Positions 1 through 7,912 of a stretch of 64,000 bases of DNA are shown here, piece after piece. The notes below the pieces were generated by a model. That model was not told the origin of the DNA, did not search any database, and saw nothing but the letters and a program-made list of their open reading frames with translations. Every line of letters starts with the position of its first letter. Within the stretch, counting starts at the first letter, position 1. The stretch comes from Mesorhizobium_B sp035998495 (GTDB taxonomy: Bacteria > Pseudomonadota > Alphaproteobacteria > Rhizobiales > Rhizobiaceae). Position numbers and translations under genes: made by a program. Location of the stretch: NCBI GenBank assembly GCA_035998495.1, contig DASYHP010000031.1, positions 62,001 through 126,000 of the forward strand. The letters are read 5' to 3'.

Positions 1-150
1 GAGGCACAGACGATCGCCCGCGCTTGCGGCAAGAACCACCTGCACAACCTCGAGCCGGAAGACCTTTGCGCGCTCACCATCGAGGCGGCGGCCATGGCGC
101 AGGTGCCGCTCGCGGGCACCGAGTGGATTCCCGGCAAGAACGGGTTCTGA
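1..150 (+). CDS. mgsC: N-methylglutamate synthase subunit C, C-terminal end (glutamate-synthase-like)
   Basis: The frame is open from base 1 to a TGA at 148-150, giving the last 49 residues of a protein that starts outside the window. The tail contains HNLEPEDL, then EAAAMAQVPLAGTEWIPG. I recognise this as the C-terminus of the FMN-binding glutamate-synthase-like proteins called GlxD or MgsC. In the N-methylglutamate pathway, MgsABC moves the methylamino group of gamma-glutamylmethylamide onto 2-oxoglutarate, forming N-methylglutamate. The gene order fits: gmaS starts 48 bases downstream and the mgd genes follow. The FMN and Fe-S regions lie upstream and cannot be checked here. Confidence 0.75.
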   Translation, partial: EAQTIARACGKNHLHNLEPEDLCALTIEAAAMAQVPLAGTEWIPGKNGF

Positions 151-197
151 CAAGACAGGCGGGCAAGTCGCACGGGAACGCCATGGAGGAGAATGGG

Positions 198-1538
198 ATG
201 GGGAAAGCCGAGAACGCCACCGAAACGGGCGCGAAGCAGGATCTGGCTGAGTTCGCGAAGGCGAGGGGGGTCAAGTATTTCATGATCTCCTACACCGACC
301 TGTTCGGCGGCCAGCGCGCCAAGCTCGTGCCGGCCCAGGCGATCGGCGATATGCAGAAGGAGGGCGCGGGCTTCGCCGGCTTCGCCACCTGGCTCGACCT
401 GACGCCGGCGCATCCCGACATGCTCGCCGTGCCGGACGCCGCTTCCGTAATCCAACTTCCCTGGAAGCCGCAGGTGGCCTGGGTGGCGGCCGACTGCGTG
501 ATGGAGGGGCGGGTGGTCGACCAGACCCCGCGCAACACGCTGAAGCGCGTGATGGCGGCCGCCGCCGCCGAAGGCTGCTACATGAAGACGGGCGTGGAGG
601 CCGAGTTCTTCCTGATCACGCCGGACGGCAAATCGATCTCGGACGCCGCCGACACGGCCTCGAAACCTTGCTACGACCAGCAGGCGGTCATGCGGCGCTA
701 TGACGTGATCGCCGAGATCTGCGACTACATGCTGGAATTGGGCTGGGGCGCCTATCAGAACGACCACGAGGACGCCAACGGCCAGTTCGAGATGAACTGG
801 CAGTTCGACGACGTGCTGGCGACGGCCGACAAGCACTCCTTCTTCAAGTTCATGGTGAAGTCGGTCGCGGAAAAGCATGGGCTTCGCGCGACCTTCATGC
901 CCAAGCCCTTCCAGGGGCTGACCGGAAACGGCTGCCACATGCACATCTCCGTGTGGGACCGCGAGGGCAAAGCCAACGTCTTCGCCGACAATAATGCGGA
1001 GCTGGGCTTGAGCGAGCGCGGCCGGCACTTCCTGGGCGGCATCATGCGGCACGCCTCCGCGCTCGCCGCCATCACCAACCCGACGGTGAACTCCTACAAG
1101 CGCATCAACGCCCCGCGCACGATCTCGGGCGCGACCTGGGCGCCCAACTCCGTCACCTGGACCGGCAACAACCGCACCCACATGGTGCGCGTGCCCGGCC
1201 CCGGCCGCTTCGAGCTGCGCCTGCCTGACGGCGCGGCCAATCCCTATCTCATGCAGGCCGTGGTGATGGCGGCGGGCGTGGACGGCATGCGCCGCAAGGC
1301 CGATCCCGGCCCACGCAGCGACATCGACATGTACAAGGACGGCCACACCGTCACCCATGGGGCGAAGCTGCCGCTCAACCTGCTCGACGCGCTGCGCGAG
1401 TTCGACAAGGACGCGGAGCTGAAGTCGGCGCTCGGGGACGAGTTCTCCGCCGCCTATCTCAAGCTCAAGCAGACGGAATGGAACGCCTATGCGTCCCACT
1501 TCACGCAGTGGGAAATGGATAACACGCTGGACATCTGA
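198..1538 (+). CDS. gmaS: gamma-glutamylmethylamide synthetase (GlnT-type, glutamine synthetase fold)
   Basis: A 446-residue protein of the glutamine synthetase superfamily. GmaS ligates methylamine to glutamate with ATP and is cytoplasmic. Catalytic-core motifs are visible in the usual order: GVEAEFFL (metal-binding Glu), HEDANGQFEMN, GCHMHISVWD (nucleotide/metal His), NSYKRINAP and GRFELRLPDGAANPY. I chose ATG 198 because GGAGGA at 185-190 sits 7 bases before it; ATG 183 in the same frame is an alternative that adds five residues. The neighbours, the mgsC end upstream and mgdABCD downstream, separate it from an ordinary GlnA and from the related GlnT genes of unknown role. Length matches known GmaS proteins (about 440). 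Assignment to methylamine rather than another amine rests on context. Confidence 0.85.
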   Translation: MGKAENATETGAKQDLAEFAKARGVKYFMISYTDLFGGQRAKLVPAQAIGDMQKEGAGFAGFATWLDLTPAHPDMLAVPDAASVIQLPWKPQVAWVAADCVMEGRVVDQTPRNTLKRVMAAAAAEGCYMKTGVEAEFFLITPDGKSISDAADTASKPCYDQQAVMRRYDVIAEICDYMLELGWGAYQNDHEDANGQFEMNWQFDDVLATADKHSFFKFMVKSVAEKHGLRATFMPKPFQGLTGNGCHMHISVWDREGKANVFADNNAELGLSERGRHFLGGIMRHASALAAITNPTVNSYKRINAPRTISGATWAPNSVTWTGNNRTHMVRVPGPGRFELRLPDGAANPYLMQAVVMAAGVDGMRRKADPGPRSDIDMYKDGHTVTHGAKLPLNLLDALREFDKDAELKSALGDEFSAAYLKLKQTEWNAYASHFTQWEMDNTLDI

Positions 1539-1670
1539 GGCATTCGGCCGTTTGTTGGCCGGTGGTGTCCGAAGAACCAGGCAACCGGGGCTTGACGCAA
1601 CTTCGCCGCCTTTGACGGCTCAAGCCTGTTTGGACATGACACGCCGCCGCGAGATGCGGCCGAGATCGCC

Positions 1671-2921
1671 ATGAACTATTCCGTCTTCTCGCTCGCCAAA
1701 CACGCGCTTTCGAAGCACCAGCGCTGGCCGCGCGCCTGGCGCAACGCCAGCCCGAAGAAGCACTACGACGTGGTCGTCATTGGCGGCGGCGGGCACGGGC
1801 TCGCCACCGCCTTCCACCTCGCCCGCGATTTCGGCGTCCGCAACGTGGCGGTTCTGGAGAAGGGCTGGATCGGCGGCGGCAATGCCGGCCGCAACACCAC
1901 CATCATCCGCTCGAACTACGGCCTGCCCGGCAATATCGGCTTCTACGAGCTCTCCATGAAGCTCTGGGAGCGCCAGGAGCAGGATCTCAACTACAACACC
2001 ATGGTGAGCCAGCGCGGCATCATCAACCTCTACCATTCCGACGGCCAGCGCGACGCCTATGCGCGGCGCGGCAACGCCATGCGCATCAACGGCATCGACG
2101 CCGAGCTTCTCGACCAGAACCAGCTCAGGAAGATGCTGCCCTTCCTGAACTACGCCCATGCGCGCTTCCCCGTGATGGGCGGGCTCTTGCAGTCCCGCGC
2201 GGGCACCGCGCGGCACGATGCGGTGGTGTGGGGCTATGCGCGCGCCGCCGATCGGCTCGGCGTGGACATCATCCAGAACTGCGAGGTCACGGGTTTTGTC
2301 CGCGAAAACGGCCGCGTGACGGGCGTCGAGACCACGCGTGGCGAGATCGGTGCCGAGAAGGTGGGCATGGCGGTGGCCGGCCACTCGTCCCATGTCGCGC
2401 GCATGGCGGGGCTGAAGCTGCCCATCGAGAGCCATGTTCTCCAGGCCTTCGTATCGGAGGCGATCAAGCCGCTGCTGCCTGGCGTGCTCACCTTCGGCGC
2501 GGGGCATTTCTATGTCAGCCAGTCCGACAAGGGCGGGCTGGTCTTCGGCGGCGACATCGACGGCTACAACTCCTACGCCCAGCGCGGCAACATGCCGGTC
2601 ATGGAGGATGTCTGCGAGGGCGGCATGGCCTTGATGCCCATGATCGGCCGCGTGCGGCTCCTGCGCCAATGGGGCGGCGTCATGGACATGAGCATGGACG
2701 GCTCGCCGATCATCGACAGGACGCCGGTGGGCAACCTCTACATCAACGCCGGCTGGTGCTATGGCGGCTTCAAGGCGACGCCGGCCTCGGGCCTCTGCTT
2801 CGCCCATCTGCTCGCCAAGGACGAGAGCCACCCCGAGGCGTCGCTGTTCCGCCTCGACCGCTTCCGCCGCGGCGCGCTGATCGACGAAAAGGGCGTCGGC
2901 GCCCAGCCGAACCTGCACTGA
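1671..2921 (+). CDS. mgdA: N-methylglutamate dehydrogenase subunit A (sarcosine oxidase beta-like)
   Basis: A 416-residue flavoprotein of the SoxB/DAO family. The Rossmann motif VVVIGGGGHGLATA lies at residues 34-47, followed by EKGWIGGGNAGRN. His182 in ARHDAVVWGY matches the position of the histidine that carries covalent FMN in heterotetrameric sarcosine oxidase. In this context it forms the catalytic subunit that oxidises N-methylglutamate, releasing glutamate and a one-carbon unit. It starts 132 bases after gmaS; that gap holds only an imperfect inverted repeat (GGCTTGA at 1589, TCAAGCC at 1620). The order A-B-C-D matches soxBDAG, so on sequence alone it could be a sarcosine oxidase. The gmaS/mgsC neighbours favour Mgd. 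Confidence 0.82.
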   Translation: MNYSVFSLAKHALSKHQRWPRAWRNASPKKHYDVVVIGGGGHGLATAFHLARDFGVRNVAVLEKGWIGGGNAGRNTTIIRSNYGLPGNIGFYELSMKLWERQEQDLNYNTMVSQRGIINLYHSDGQRDAYARRGNAMRINGIDAELLDQNQLRKMLPFLNYAHARFPVMGGLLQSRAGTARHDAVVWGYARAADRLGVDIIQNCEVTGFVRENGRVTGVETTRGEIGAEKVGMAVAGHSSHVARMAGLKLPIESHVLQAFVSEAIKPLLPGVLTFGAGHFYVSQSDKGGLVFGGDIDGYNSYAQRGNMPVMEDVCEGGMALMPMIGRVRLLRQWGGVMDMSMDGSPIIDRTPVGNLYINAGWCYGGFKATPASGLCFAHLLAKDESHPEASLFRLDRFRRGALIDEKGVGAQPNLH

Positions 2922-2934
2922 GGGGCCGGTTTCC

Positions 2935-3234
2935 ATGCGCATCAACTGCCCCTTCTGCGGCGAACGTGAGATCGGCGAGTTCTCCTATCTCGGCGACGCC
3001 GCGCCGCGCCGCCCGGCCTATGCGGCGGAAGGCCCCGAGCTCGCGCCGGAGGCCGAGGAAGCCTTCTTCGACTTCGTGTATCTGCGCGACAACCCGGCCG
3101 GCGAGATGCGCGAGCACTGGTACCATGGGGGCGGCTGCCGCGCCTGGCTTGTCGTGACGCGCAACACGCTCACCCATGAAATCCGCACGACCGAGCCCGC
3201 GCCGGGCGCGGGCGCAAGCGAAAGGGCCGCCTGA
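2935..3234 (+). CDS. mgdB: N-methylglutamate dehydrogenase subunit B (sarcosine oxidase delta-like)
   Basis: A 99-residue protein typical of SoxD. Cys5 and Cys8 in NCPFCGERE form the first half of a zinc site, and a His/Cys pair appears later in EHWYHGGGCRAW. In the sarcosine oxidase complex the delta subunit is a small structural zinc protein that packs against the alpha subunit. The ATG lies 13 bases after mgdA stops, and the last base of its TGA (3232-3234) is the first base of the mgdC ATG, so mgdB and mgdC are probably translationally coupled. Confidence 0.82.
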   Translation: MRINCPFCGEREIGEFSYLGDAAPRRPAYAAEGPELAPEAEEAFFDFVYLRDNPAGEMREHWYHGGGCRAWLVVTRNTLTHEIRTTEPAPGAGASERAA

Positions 3235-6200
3235 TGGCCGACATTGCCCATTCTCCCGCCGCCCTCAAGCGCGCGGAAGCGGAGGCCGCCGCCAAGCCGC
3301 GCGCGAGGGGGGCGAGCCAGGCGCGCCGCCTCGCCGGAGGCGGATTGATCGACCGACAAAAACCGCTGTCCTTCACCTTCGACGGCAAGCGCATGAGCGG
3401 CTTCGCCGGCGACACGCTGGCCTCCGCCCTTCTCGCCAGCGGCGTGGGGCTCGTCGCCCGCTCGTTCAAGTACCATCGTCCGCGAGGGGTCCTCACCGCC
3501 GGGCCGGAGGAGCCCAACGCGCTGGTCGAGCTTCGCACCGGCGCGCGGCTGGAGCCCAACAGCAAGGCCACCACGGTCGAGCTCTTCGATGGGCTTGTCG
3601 CGAAAAGCCAGAACCGCTGGCCCTCGCTGCGCCACGACGTGGGCGCGGTGAATGGGGCGCTCTCGCCGCTCTTCGTCGTGGGCTTCTACTACAAGACCTT
3701 CATGTGGCCGCCGAAGGCCTGGGAGAAGCTCTACGAGCCGGCGATCCGCCGCGCGGCGGGCCTGGGCTCGGCGAGCGGCGTCCCCGACCCCGACCATTAC
3801 GAAAAGGCCTGGGCACATTGCGACCTGCTGGTGGTGGGCTCGGGTCCCGCCGGGCTTTCGGCCGCGCTGGCCGCGGGGCGCGCCGGCGCGCGGGTGATCC
3901 TTTGCGAGAACGATTTCATGCTCGGCGGCCGGCTTCTGTCCGACGCCTTCGAGATCGACGGTCGGTCCGGCGCGGAATGGGCGCAAGGCGCGATCGACGA
4001 GCTCGCCGGCATGCCGAATGTCCGCATCATGCCCCGCACCACCGTGTTCGGGGGGTATGACGGCGGCACCTATGGCGCGGTGGAACGCGTTGGCGACCAT
4101 CTGCCCCAGCCTTCCGAGCACCAGCCCCGTCAGCGGCTCTGGCGCATCGTCGCCAAGCGCACGGTGGACGCGAGCGGGGCGATCGAGCGGCCGCTCGTCT
4201 TCCCCGGCAACGATCGGCCCGGCGTGATGATGGCCGGGGCCGTCCGCACCTATCTCAACCGCTTCGCCGCCTCGCCCGGCAGGCGCGTCGCGGTGTTCAC
4301 GAACAATGACGACGGCTGGCGCACGGCCCAAGCCGTGCTCGCCGCGGGCGGGGAGATCGCCGCCGTGATCGACCCGCGCGGCGTGCCCGAAGCCTTCCGC
4401 ATGGCGGCCGCCGGCTGGCGGGTGATCGAAGGGGAGGTGGTCGGAACCAAGGGCACACTCGACGCCCTGACCTCGGTCGAAGTCGCCGACGCCCGGGGCG
4501 GGGTGGTGACCGTGCCCTGCGACGTGCTCGCCATGTCCGGCGGTTGGAATCCGGCCGTCGGCCTGTCCTCCTTCCATCGCGGGCGGCCCGTGTGGAAGGA
4601 CGAGATTGCGGCCTTCGTGCCTGGCAAGTGCCCGACGGGCCTGACGGTGGCGGGCGCGGCGAAAGGCGACCTGTCGCTTGGGGCTTGCCTGCAGGAAGGT
4701 TTTTCCGCGGGCGCAAAGGCTGCCGTGGAAGCTGGCCTGTCGGGTAGCCCCGGCGAGCCCGCGCAAGCCGCCGACGAGCCTGTGGCAGTGCGCGCGCTGT
4801 GGGAAGTGAAGGCGCCGGGCAAGGCAGGGCAAAAAGCAGGGCAAAAAGCCTTTGTCGATTTCCAGCACGACGTGACGGCCGACGACGTGCGGCTCGCCCA
4901 GCGCGAGGGGTTCGAGTCCGTCGAGCACCTGAAGCGCTACACCACGCTCGGCATGGCGACCGATCAGGGCAAGACGTCCAACGTCAACGGGCTCGCCATC
5001 CTTGCCGAGGCCAAGGGCGAAAAAATCCCCGAGACCGGCACCACGATCTACCGGCCGCCGCAGGTGCCGGTGGCGATCGCGGCGCTCGCCGGTCCCAACC
5101 GCGACGAGCATTTCCACGCGACCCGCCTGCCGCCCTCGCACCATTGGGCGGCCAAGCGCGGCGCGGTCTTCGTGGATGTGGGCCTGTGGAAGCGCGCGCA
5201 ATGGTATCCGCTGGCGCATGAAAAGGACTGGCTGGAATCCGTCAACCGCGAGGTGCTGGCGGTGCGCAACGGCGTCGGCTTCTGCGACGTTTCCACGCTC
5301 GGCAAGATCGACGTGCGGGGACGTGACGCCGGCGCGTTCCTTGACCGGGTCTACATCAACACCTTCTCCAGCCTCGCGGTGGGCAAGGCGCGCTACGGCG
5401 TGATGCTGCGCGAGGACGGATTCGTGATGGACGACGGCACCACCTCGCGGCTGGCCGAAGACCATTATTTCGTGACCACCACGACGGCCAAGGCCGGGCC
5501 GGTGATGCAGCATCTTGAGTTCTGCCGCCAGGCGCTGTGGCCCGAGCTCGACGTGCAGCTCGCCTCGGCCACCGACCAGTGGGCGCAGTTCTCCGTCGCG
5601 GGCCTCAAGACACGCGACCTGCTCCAGAACCTCGTGGATCCGGCGGAAGACCTTTCCAACGAGGGTTTCCCCTTCATGGCCGCGCGCGAAGTGAAGCTCC
5701 GCGGCGGGATGCGGGCGCGGCTCTTCCGTATCTCGTTCTCCGGCGAGCTCGCCTTCGAGATCGCCGTGCCCGCCCGCTTTGGCGGGAGCTTGGCCGAGAA
5801 CCTGATGCAGGCGGGTGCAGCGTTCGGCGTCACGCCCTACGGCACCGAGGCGCTCGGCACCATGCGCATCGAAAAGGGCCATGCGGCCGGGGCCGAGCTC
5901 AACGGCTGGACCACGGCGGGCGATCTCGGTTTCGGCAAGATGATGTCCAAGAAGAAGGACTTCATCGGCCGCGTGATGGCGGGACGCGAAGAGCTGCAGC
6001 GGCCCGACCGGCCGGCGGTGGTCGGCGTCAAGCCGCTGAACCCAGCCGACCGCCTGCGCGGCGGCGCGCATGTTCTGCCCCGCAATGCCAAGCTTGGCCC
6101 GGACACCGACCAGGGCTTCCTCACCTCCGTCTGCTTCTCGCCGGTGCTGGGCCGGTGGATCGCGCTCGCGCTGGTCGCCCGCGGCCGCGAGCGGCACGGC

Positions 6201-6302
6201 GAGGTGGTGCGCATCTACGATCCGTTGCGGAACGGCGACTTCGAGGCGGAGCTTTGCAACCCTGTGTTCTACGACCCCGAAGGAGCACGGCAGCGTGGCT
6301 GA
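3234..6302 (+). CDS. mgdC: N-methylglutamate dehydrogenase subunit C (sarcosine oxidase alpha-like, GcvT domain)
   Basis: A 1022-residue multidomain protein. The N-terminal part (about 1-130) resembles the 2Fe-2S-like region of SoxA, with GDTLASALLASGV and YHRPRGVLTAGPEEPNA. A dinucleotide-binding domain starts near residue 200 (LLVVGSGPAGLSAALAAGRA). The C-terminal third is a GcvT/aminomethyltransferase-like domain, recognisable from GVGFCDVSTLGKIDVRG and the downstream SGELAFEI motif; in sarcosine oxidase this domain binds tetrahydrofolate and captures the one-carbon unit as methylene-THF. Length is normal for SoxA (about 980-1020). It starts on the last base of the mgdB stop and overlaps mgdD by 8 bases. 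Confidence 0.84.
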   Translation: MADIAHSPAALKRAEAEAAAKPRARGASQARRLAGGGLIDRQKPLSFTFDGKRMSGFAGDTLASALLASGVGLVARSFKYHRPRGVLTAGPEEPNALVELRTGARLEPNSKATTVELFDGLVAKSQNRWPSLRHDVGAVNGALSPLFVVGFYYKTFMWPPKAWEKLYEPAIRRAAGLGSASGVPDPDHYEKAWAHCDLLVVGSGPAGLSAALAAGRAGARVILCENDFMLGGRLLSDAFEIDGRSGAEWAQGAIDELAGMPNVRIMPRTTVFGGYDGGTYGAVERVGDHLPQPSEHQPRQRLWRIVAKRTVDASGAIERPLVFPGNDRPGVMMAGAVRTYLNRFAASPGRRVAVFTNNDDGWRTAQAVLAAGGEIAAVIDPRGVPEAFRMAAAGWRVIEGEVVGTKGTLDALTSVEVADARGGVVTVPCDVLAMSGGWNPAVGLSSFHRGRPVWKDEIAAFVPGKCPTGLTVAGAAKGDLSLGACLQEGFSAGAKAAVEAGLSGSPGEPAQAADEPVAVRALWEVKAPGKAGQKAGQKAFVDFQHDVTADDVRLAQREGFESVEHLKRYTTLGMATDQGKTSNVNGLAILAEAKGEKIPETGTTIYRPPQVPVAIAALAGPNRDEHFHATRLPPSHHWAAKRGAVFVDVGLWKRAQWYPLAHEKDWLESVNREVLAVRNGVGFCDVSTLGKIDVRGRDAGAFLDRVYINTFSSLAVGKARYGVMLREDGFVMDDGTTSRLAEDHYFVTTTTAKAGPVMQHLEFCRQALWPELDVQLASATDQWAQFSVAGLKTRDLLQNLVDPAEDLSNEGFPFMAAREVKLRGGMRARLFRISFSGELAFEIAVPARFGGSLAENLMQAGAAFGVTPYGTEALGTMRIEKGHAAGAELNGWTTAGDLGFGKMMSKKKDFIGRVMAGREELQRPDRPAVVGVKPLNPADRLRGGAHVLPRNAKLGPDTDQGFLTSVCFSPVLGRWIALALVARGRERHGEVVRIYDPLRNGDFEAELCNPVFYDPEGARQRG

Positions 6303-6936
6303 GTTCGCGTGGGACGCCGCCCCGCCGCTCGGCGGGGTTTTTGTGGCCGGCCGGAGCGGGGCGGCCGCTGGAAGCCCAGGCGTGCGGCTCGAGGAACGCC
6401 GCGGCCTGAGCCTCGTTCAAGTCATGGCGCATCGCGGAAAATGGCCGGCGGTGGAAGCCGCGGCCGAAAGCCTGTTCAAGGCGAAGCCGCCCGCTCGGCC
6501 CGCCGCCCTGTTCGCGGACCGCGCGACGCTGGTCTGGAGCGGTCCCGGCCAGTTCCTGATCCTGGGCGCGGGCGACGGGTTTGCCGACCCGCTCGCGCCC
6601 TATGCGCAAGCTTTCAGGGAGGCGGCGTCGCTGTCCGACCAGTCCGACGGCCGCGCCCTGATCCGCGTGTCCGGCCGGCACGCGCGCGACACCCTGGCGA
6701 AGGTCTCGTCGCTCGACCTGCACCCCGCCGTCTTCCCGGTGGGCGCGGCGGCGGCCACCTCGGTCGACCACACCAATGTCGGGCTGTGGCGCGCCCCCGA
6801 CGCAGCGGACGGCGCGCCGGTGTTCGACCTTCTCGTGTTCCGCTCCTTCGCCCCGAGCCTTTGGGAACGGCTCGCCGCGTCGGGGGCCGAATACGGCGTG
6901 GACAGCGCCGCCGGCGACTTCTCTGAGGCGGCGTAG
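6295..6936 (+). CDS. mgdD: N-methylglutamate dehydrogenase subunit D (sarcosine oxidase gamma-like)
   Basis: A 213-residue SoxG-like protein. I chose GTG 6295, which overlaps the mgdC stop by 8 bases; no ATG precedes the conserved part. Family-like stretches include GLSLVQVMAHRGKW near residue 40, LVWSGPGQFL, and LIRVSGRHARDTLAK. The gamma subunit is related to a GcvT half and is needed for complex assembly in sarcosine oxidase; its precise role in Mgd is unknown. Codons 9-16 encode a GC stem followed by five T, listed separately as a terminator-like element. It is the last gene of the operon: 240 bases of non-coding DNA with a large palindrome follow. Confidence 0.78.
   Translation: MAEFAWDAAPPLGGVFVAGRSGAAAGSPGVRLEERRGLSLVQVMAHRGKWPAVEAAAESLFKAKPPARPAALFADRATLVWSGPGQFLILGAGDGFADPLAPYAQAFREAASLSDQSDGRALIRVSGRHARDTLAKVSSLDLHPAVFPVGAAAATSVDHTNVGLWRAPDAADGAPVFDLLVFRSFAPSLWERLAASGAEYGVDSAAGDFSEAA
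6320..6342 (+). terminator. terminator-like hairpin plus T run inside the start of mgdD
   Basis: CCCCGCC, a GCTC loop, and GGCGGGG form a perfect 7-bp stem (6320-6337) followed at once by TTTTT (6338-6342). This is the textbook layout of an intrinsic terminator, but it lies inside the coding sequence, about 25 bases after the mgdD start. It may attenuate or pause transcription into mgdD, or may only be a codon-driven coincidence (Ala-Pro-Pro-Leu-Gly-Gly-Val-Phe). Confidence 0.4.
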
Positions 6937-6974
6937 GGCTGTCCGCTCAGATCAGAATCGTTCTGCCTGTCCCA

Positions 6975-7107
6975 GGCCCCTCCACCGCCTTCGGCGGTCC
7001 CCCTCCCCCGTAAACGGGGAGGATCCAGGTCGCGCAAGCATCGCCGCCGCTGATCCTCCCCTGCGGAACGCGGGGGAGGGGGACCGCCGAAGGCGGTGGA
7101 GGGGGCC
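6975..7107. repeat. large intergenic palindromic element
   Basis: Two arms of 36-37 bases (6975-7010 and 7071-7107) are near-perfect inverted copies, differing by one C. Each arm also contains its own small palindrome (ACCGCC TTC GGCGGT). Inside the loop, GGGGAGGATC (7016-7025) and GATCCTCCCC (7052-7061) form a second nested stem. This architecture is that of a dispersed intergenic palindrome, folding as a long hairpin on either strand. It sits between the converging mgdD and aldolase genes, so it may also act as a two-way terminator or 3' stabiliser. The rest of 6937-7176 shows nothing else. Confidence 0.75.
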
Positions 7108-7176
7108 GAAGACAAGGAATCCCCGCTTCGGAGGAGGCGCTCCGCGGCCGGCGATCCCTTCCGCTGGCCACGCCTT

Positions 7177-7836
7177 TTAAGCCGCCTCGCTTTTCGGCCG
7201 CGGGCCGTAGGACTTGAACTTCTCCACGACGCGGGCGATCTCGGCGTCGTCCAACACTACCGGCGTGCCGGCCTGGCGCGCCATGATGAACTGCCGCGCC
7301 AAGACCTCGATCTCGCACATCAGCCAGAAGGCCTTGCGCAGATTCGGTCCGCAGGCGATCGCGCCGTGATTGGCGAGCAGGCAGGCGAGCCGGCCTTCGA
7401 GCGCCTTGAGCGCGCTCCTGGAGAGTTCCTCCGTGCCATAGGTGGCGTATTCGCCGCAGCGGACCGTCGGGCCGCCTGCGGCCGCGATCATGTAGTGGAC
7501 GGCCGGGATGTCCTGGCCGGTGATGGCGACCGCCGTGCAGTGGATGGGGTGCGCATGGACGATCGCCTCCACATCGCGCCGCGCCTTCATGATGTCGCGG
7601 TGGAAGCGCCACTCGGACGAGGGGGCGTGCGGGCCGGACGGCGTGCCGTCCATGGCGAGGAAGATGATGTCCTCGGGTGCCATGGTCTCATAGGCGAGGC
7701 CGGACGGAGTGATGAGCAGCCCCTTCTCCCAGCGCACCGAGATGTTTCCGCTCGTGCCCTGGTTGATCCCGCGCCGGTCCATCTCCAGGCAGGTTTCGAT
7801 GATCTGCTTGCGCAGCGCGTATTCCATGTCCTTCAC
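7177..7836 (-). CDS. class II aldolase/adducin family protein (FucA-like)
   Basis: A 219-residue protein of the L-fuculose-phosphate aldolase fold. Residues that match the E. coli FucA catalytic set are all present: Glu75 (SSEWRFHR), His94 and His96 (VHAHPIH), and His157 (LANHGAI), so it should bind zinc and cleave or form a phosphoketose bond. GTSGNIS at 27-33 is the phosphate-binding loop. It lies on the minus strand downstream of the SorC-type regulator with a 76-base gap, probably in the same transcript, and belongs to the divergent polyol operon by context. The exact substrate cannot be deduced. An in-frame ATG three codons later (7827) is an alternative start. Confidence 0.85.
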   Translation of the reverse strand: MKDMEYALRKQIIETCLEMDRRGINQGTSGNISVRWEKGLLITPSGLAYETMAPEDIIFLAMDGTPSGPHAPSSEWRFHRDIMKARRDVEAIVHAHPIHCTAVAITGQDIPAVHYMIAAAGGPTVRCGEYATYGTEELSRSALKALEGRLACLLANHGAIACGPNLRKAFWLMCEIEVLARQFIMARQAGTPVVLDDAEIARVVEKFKSYGPRPKSEAA

Positions 7837-7912
7837 CGATGGGCTCCTTCAGGTGGTCGCCGGCGGTTCGCCGGGTGTTTTCGAATTTGGGCCAATCCTG
7901 CTTGGCGCGGGT

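Noticed and set aside
3018..6197. A very long open frame (over 1000 codons) on the minus strand opposite mgdC
   Set aside because: It is exactly antisense to a gene with clear domains; its product is His/Arg/Ala-rich without motifs. Long antisense frames are common at this G+C level.
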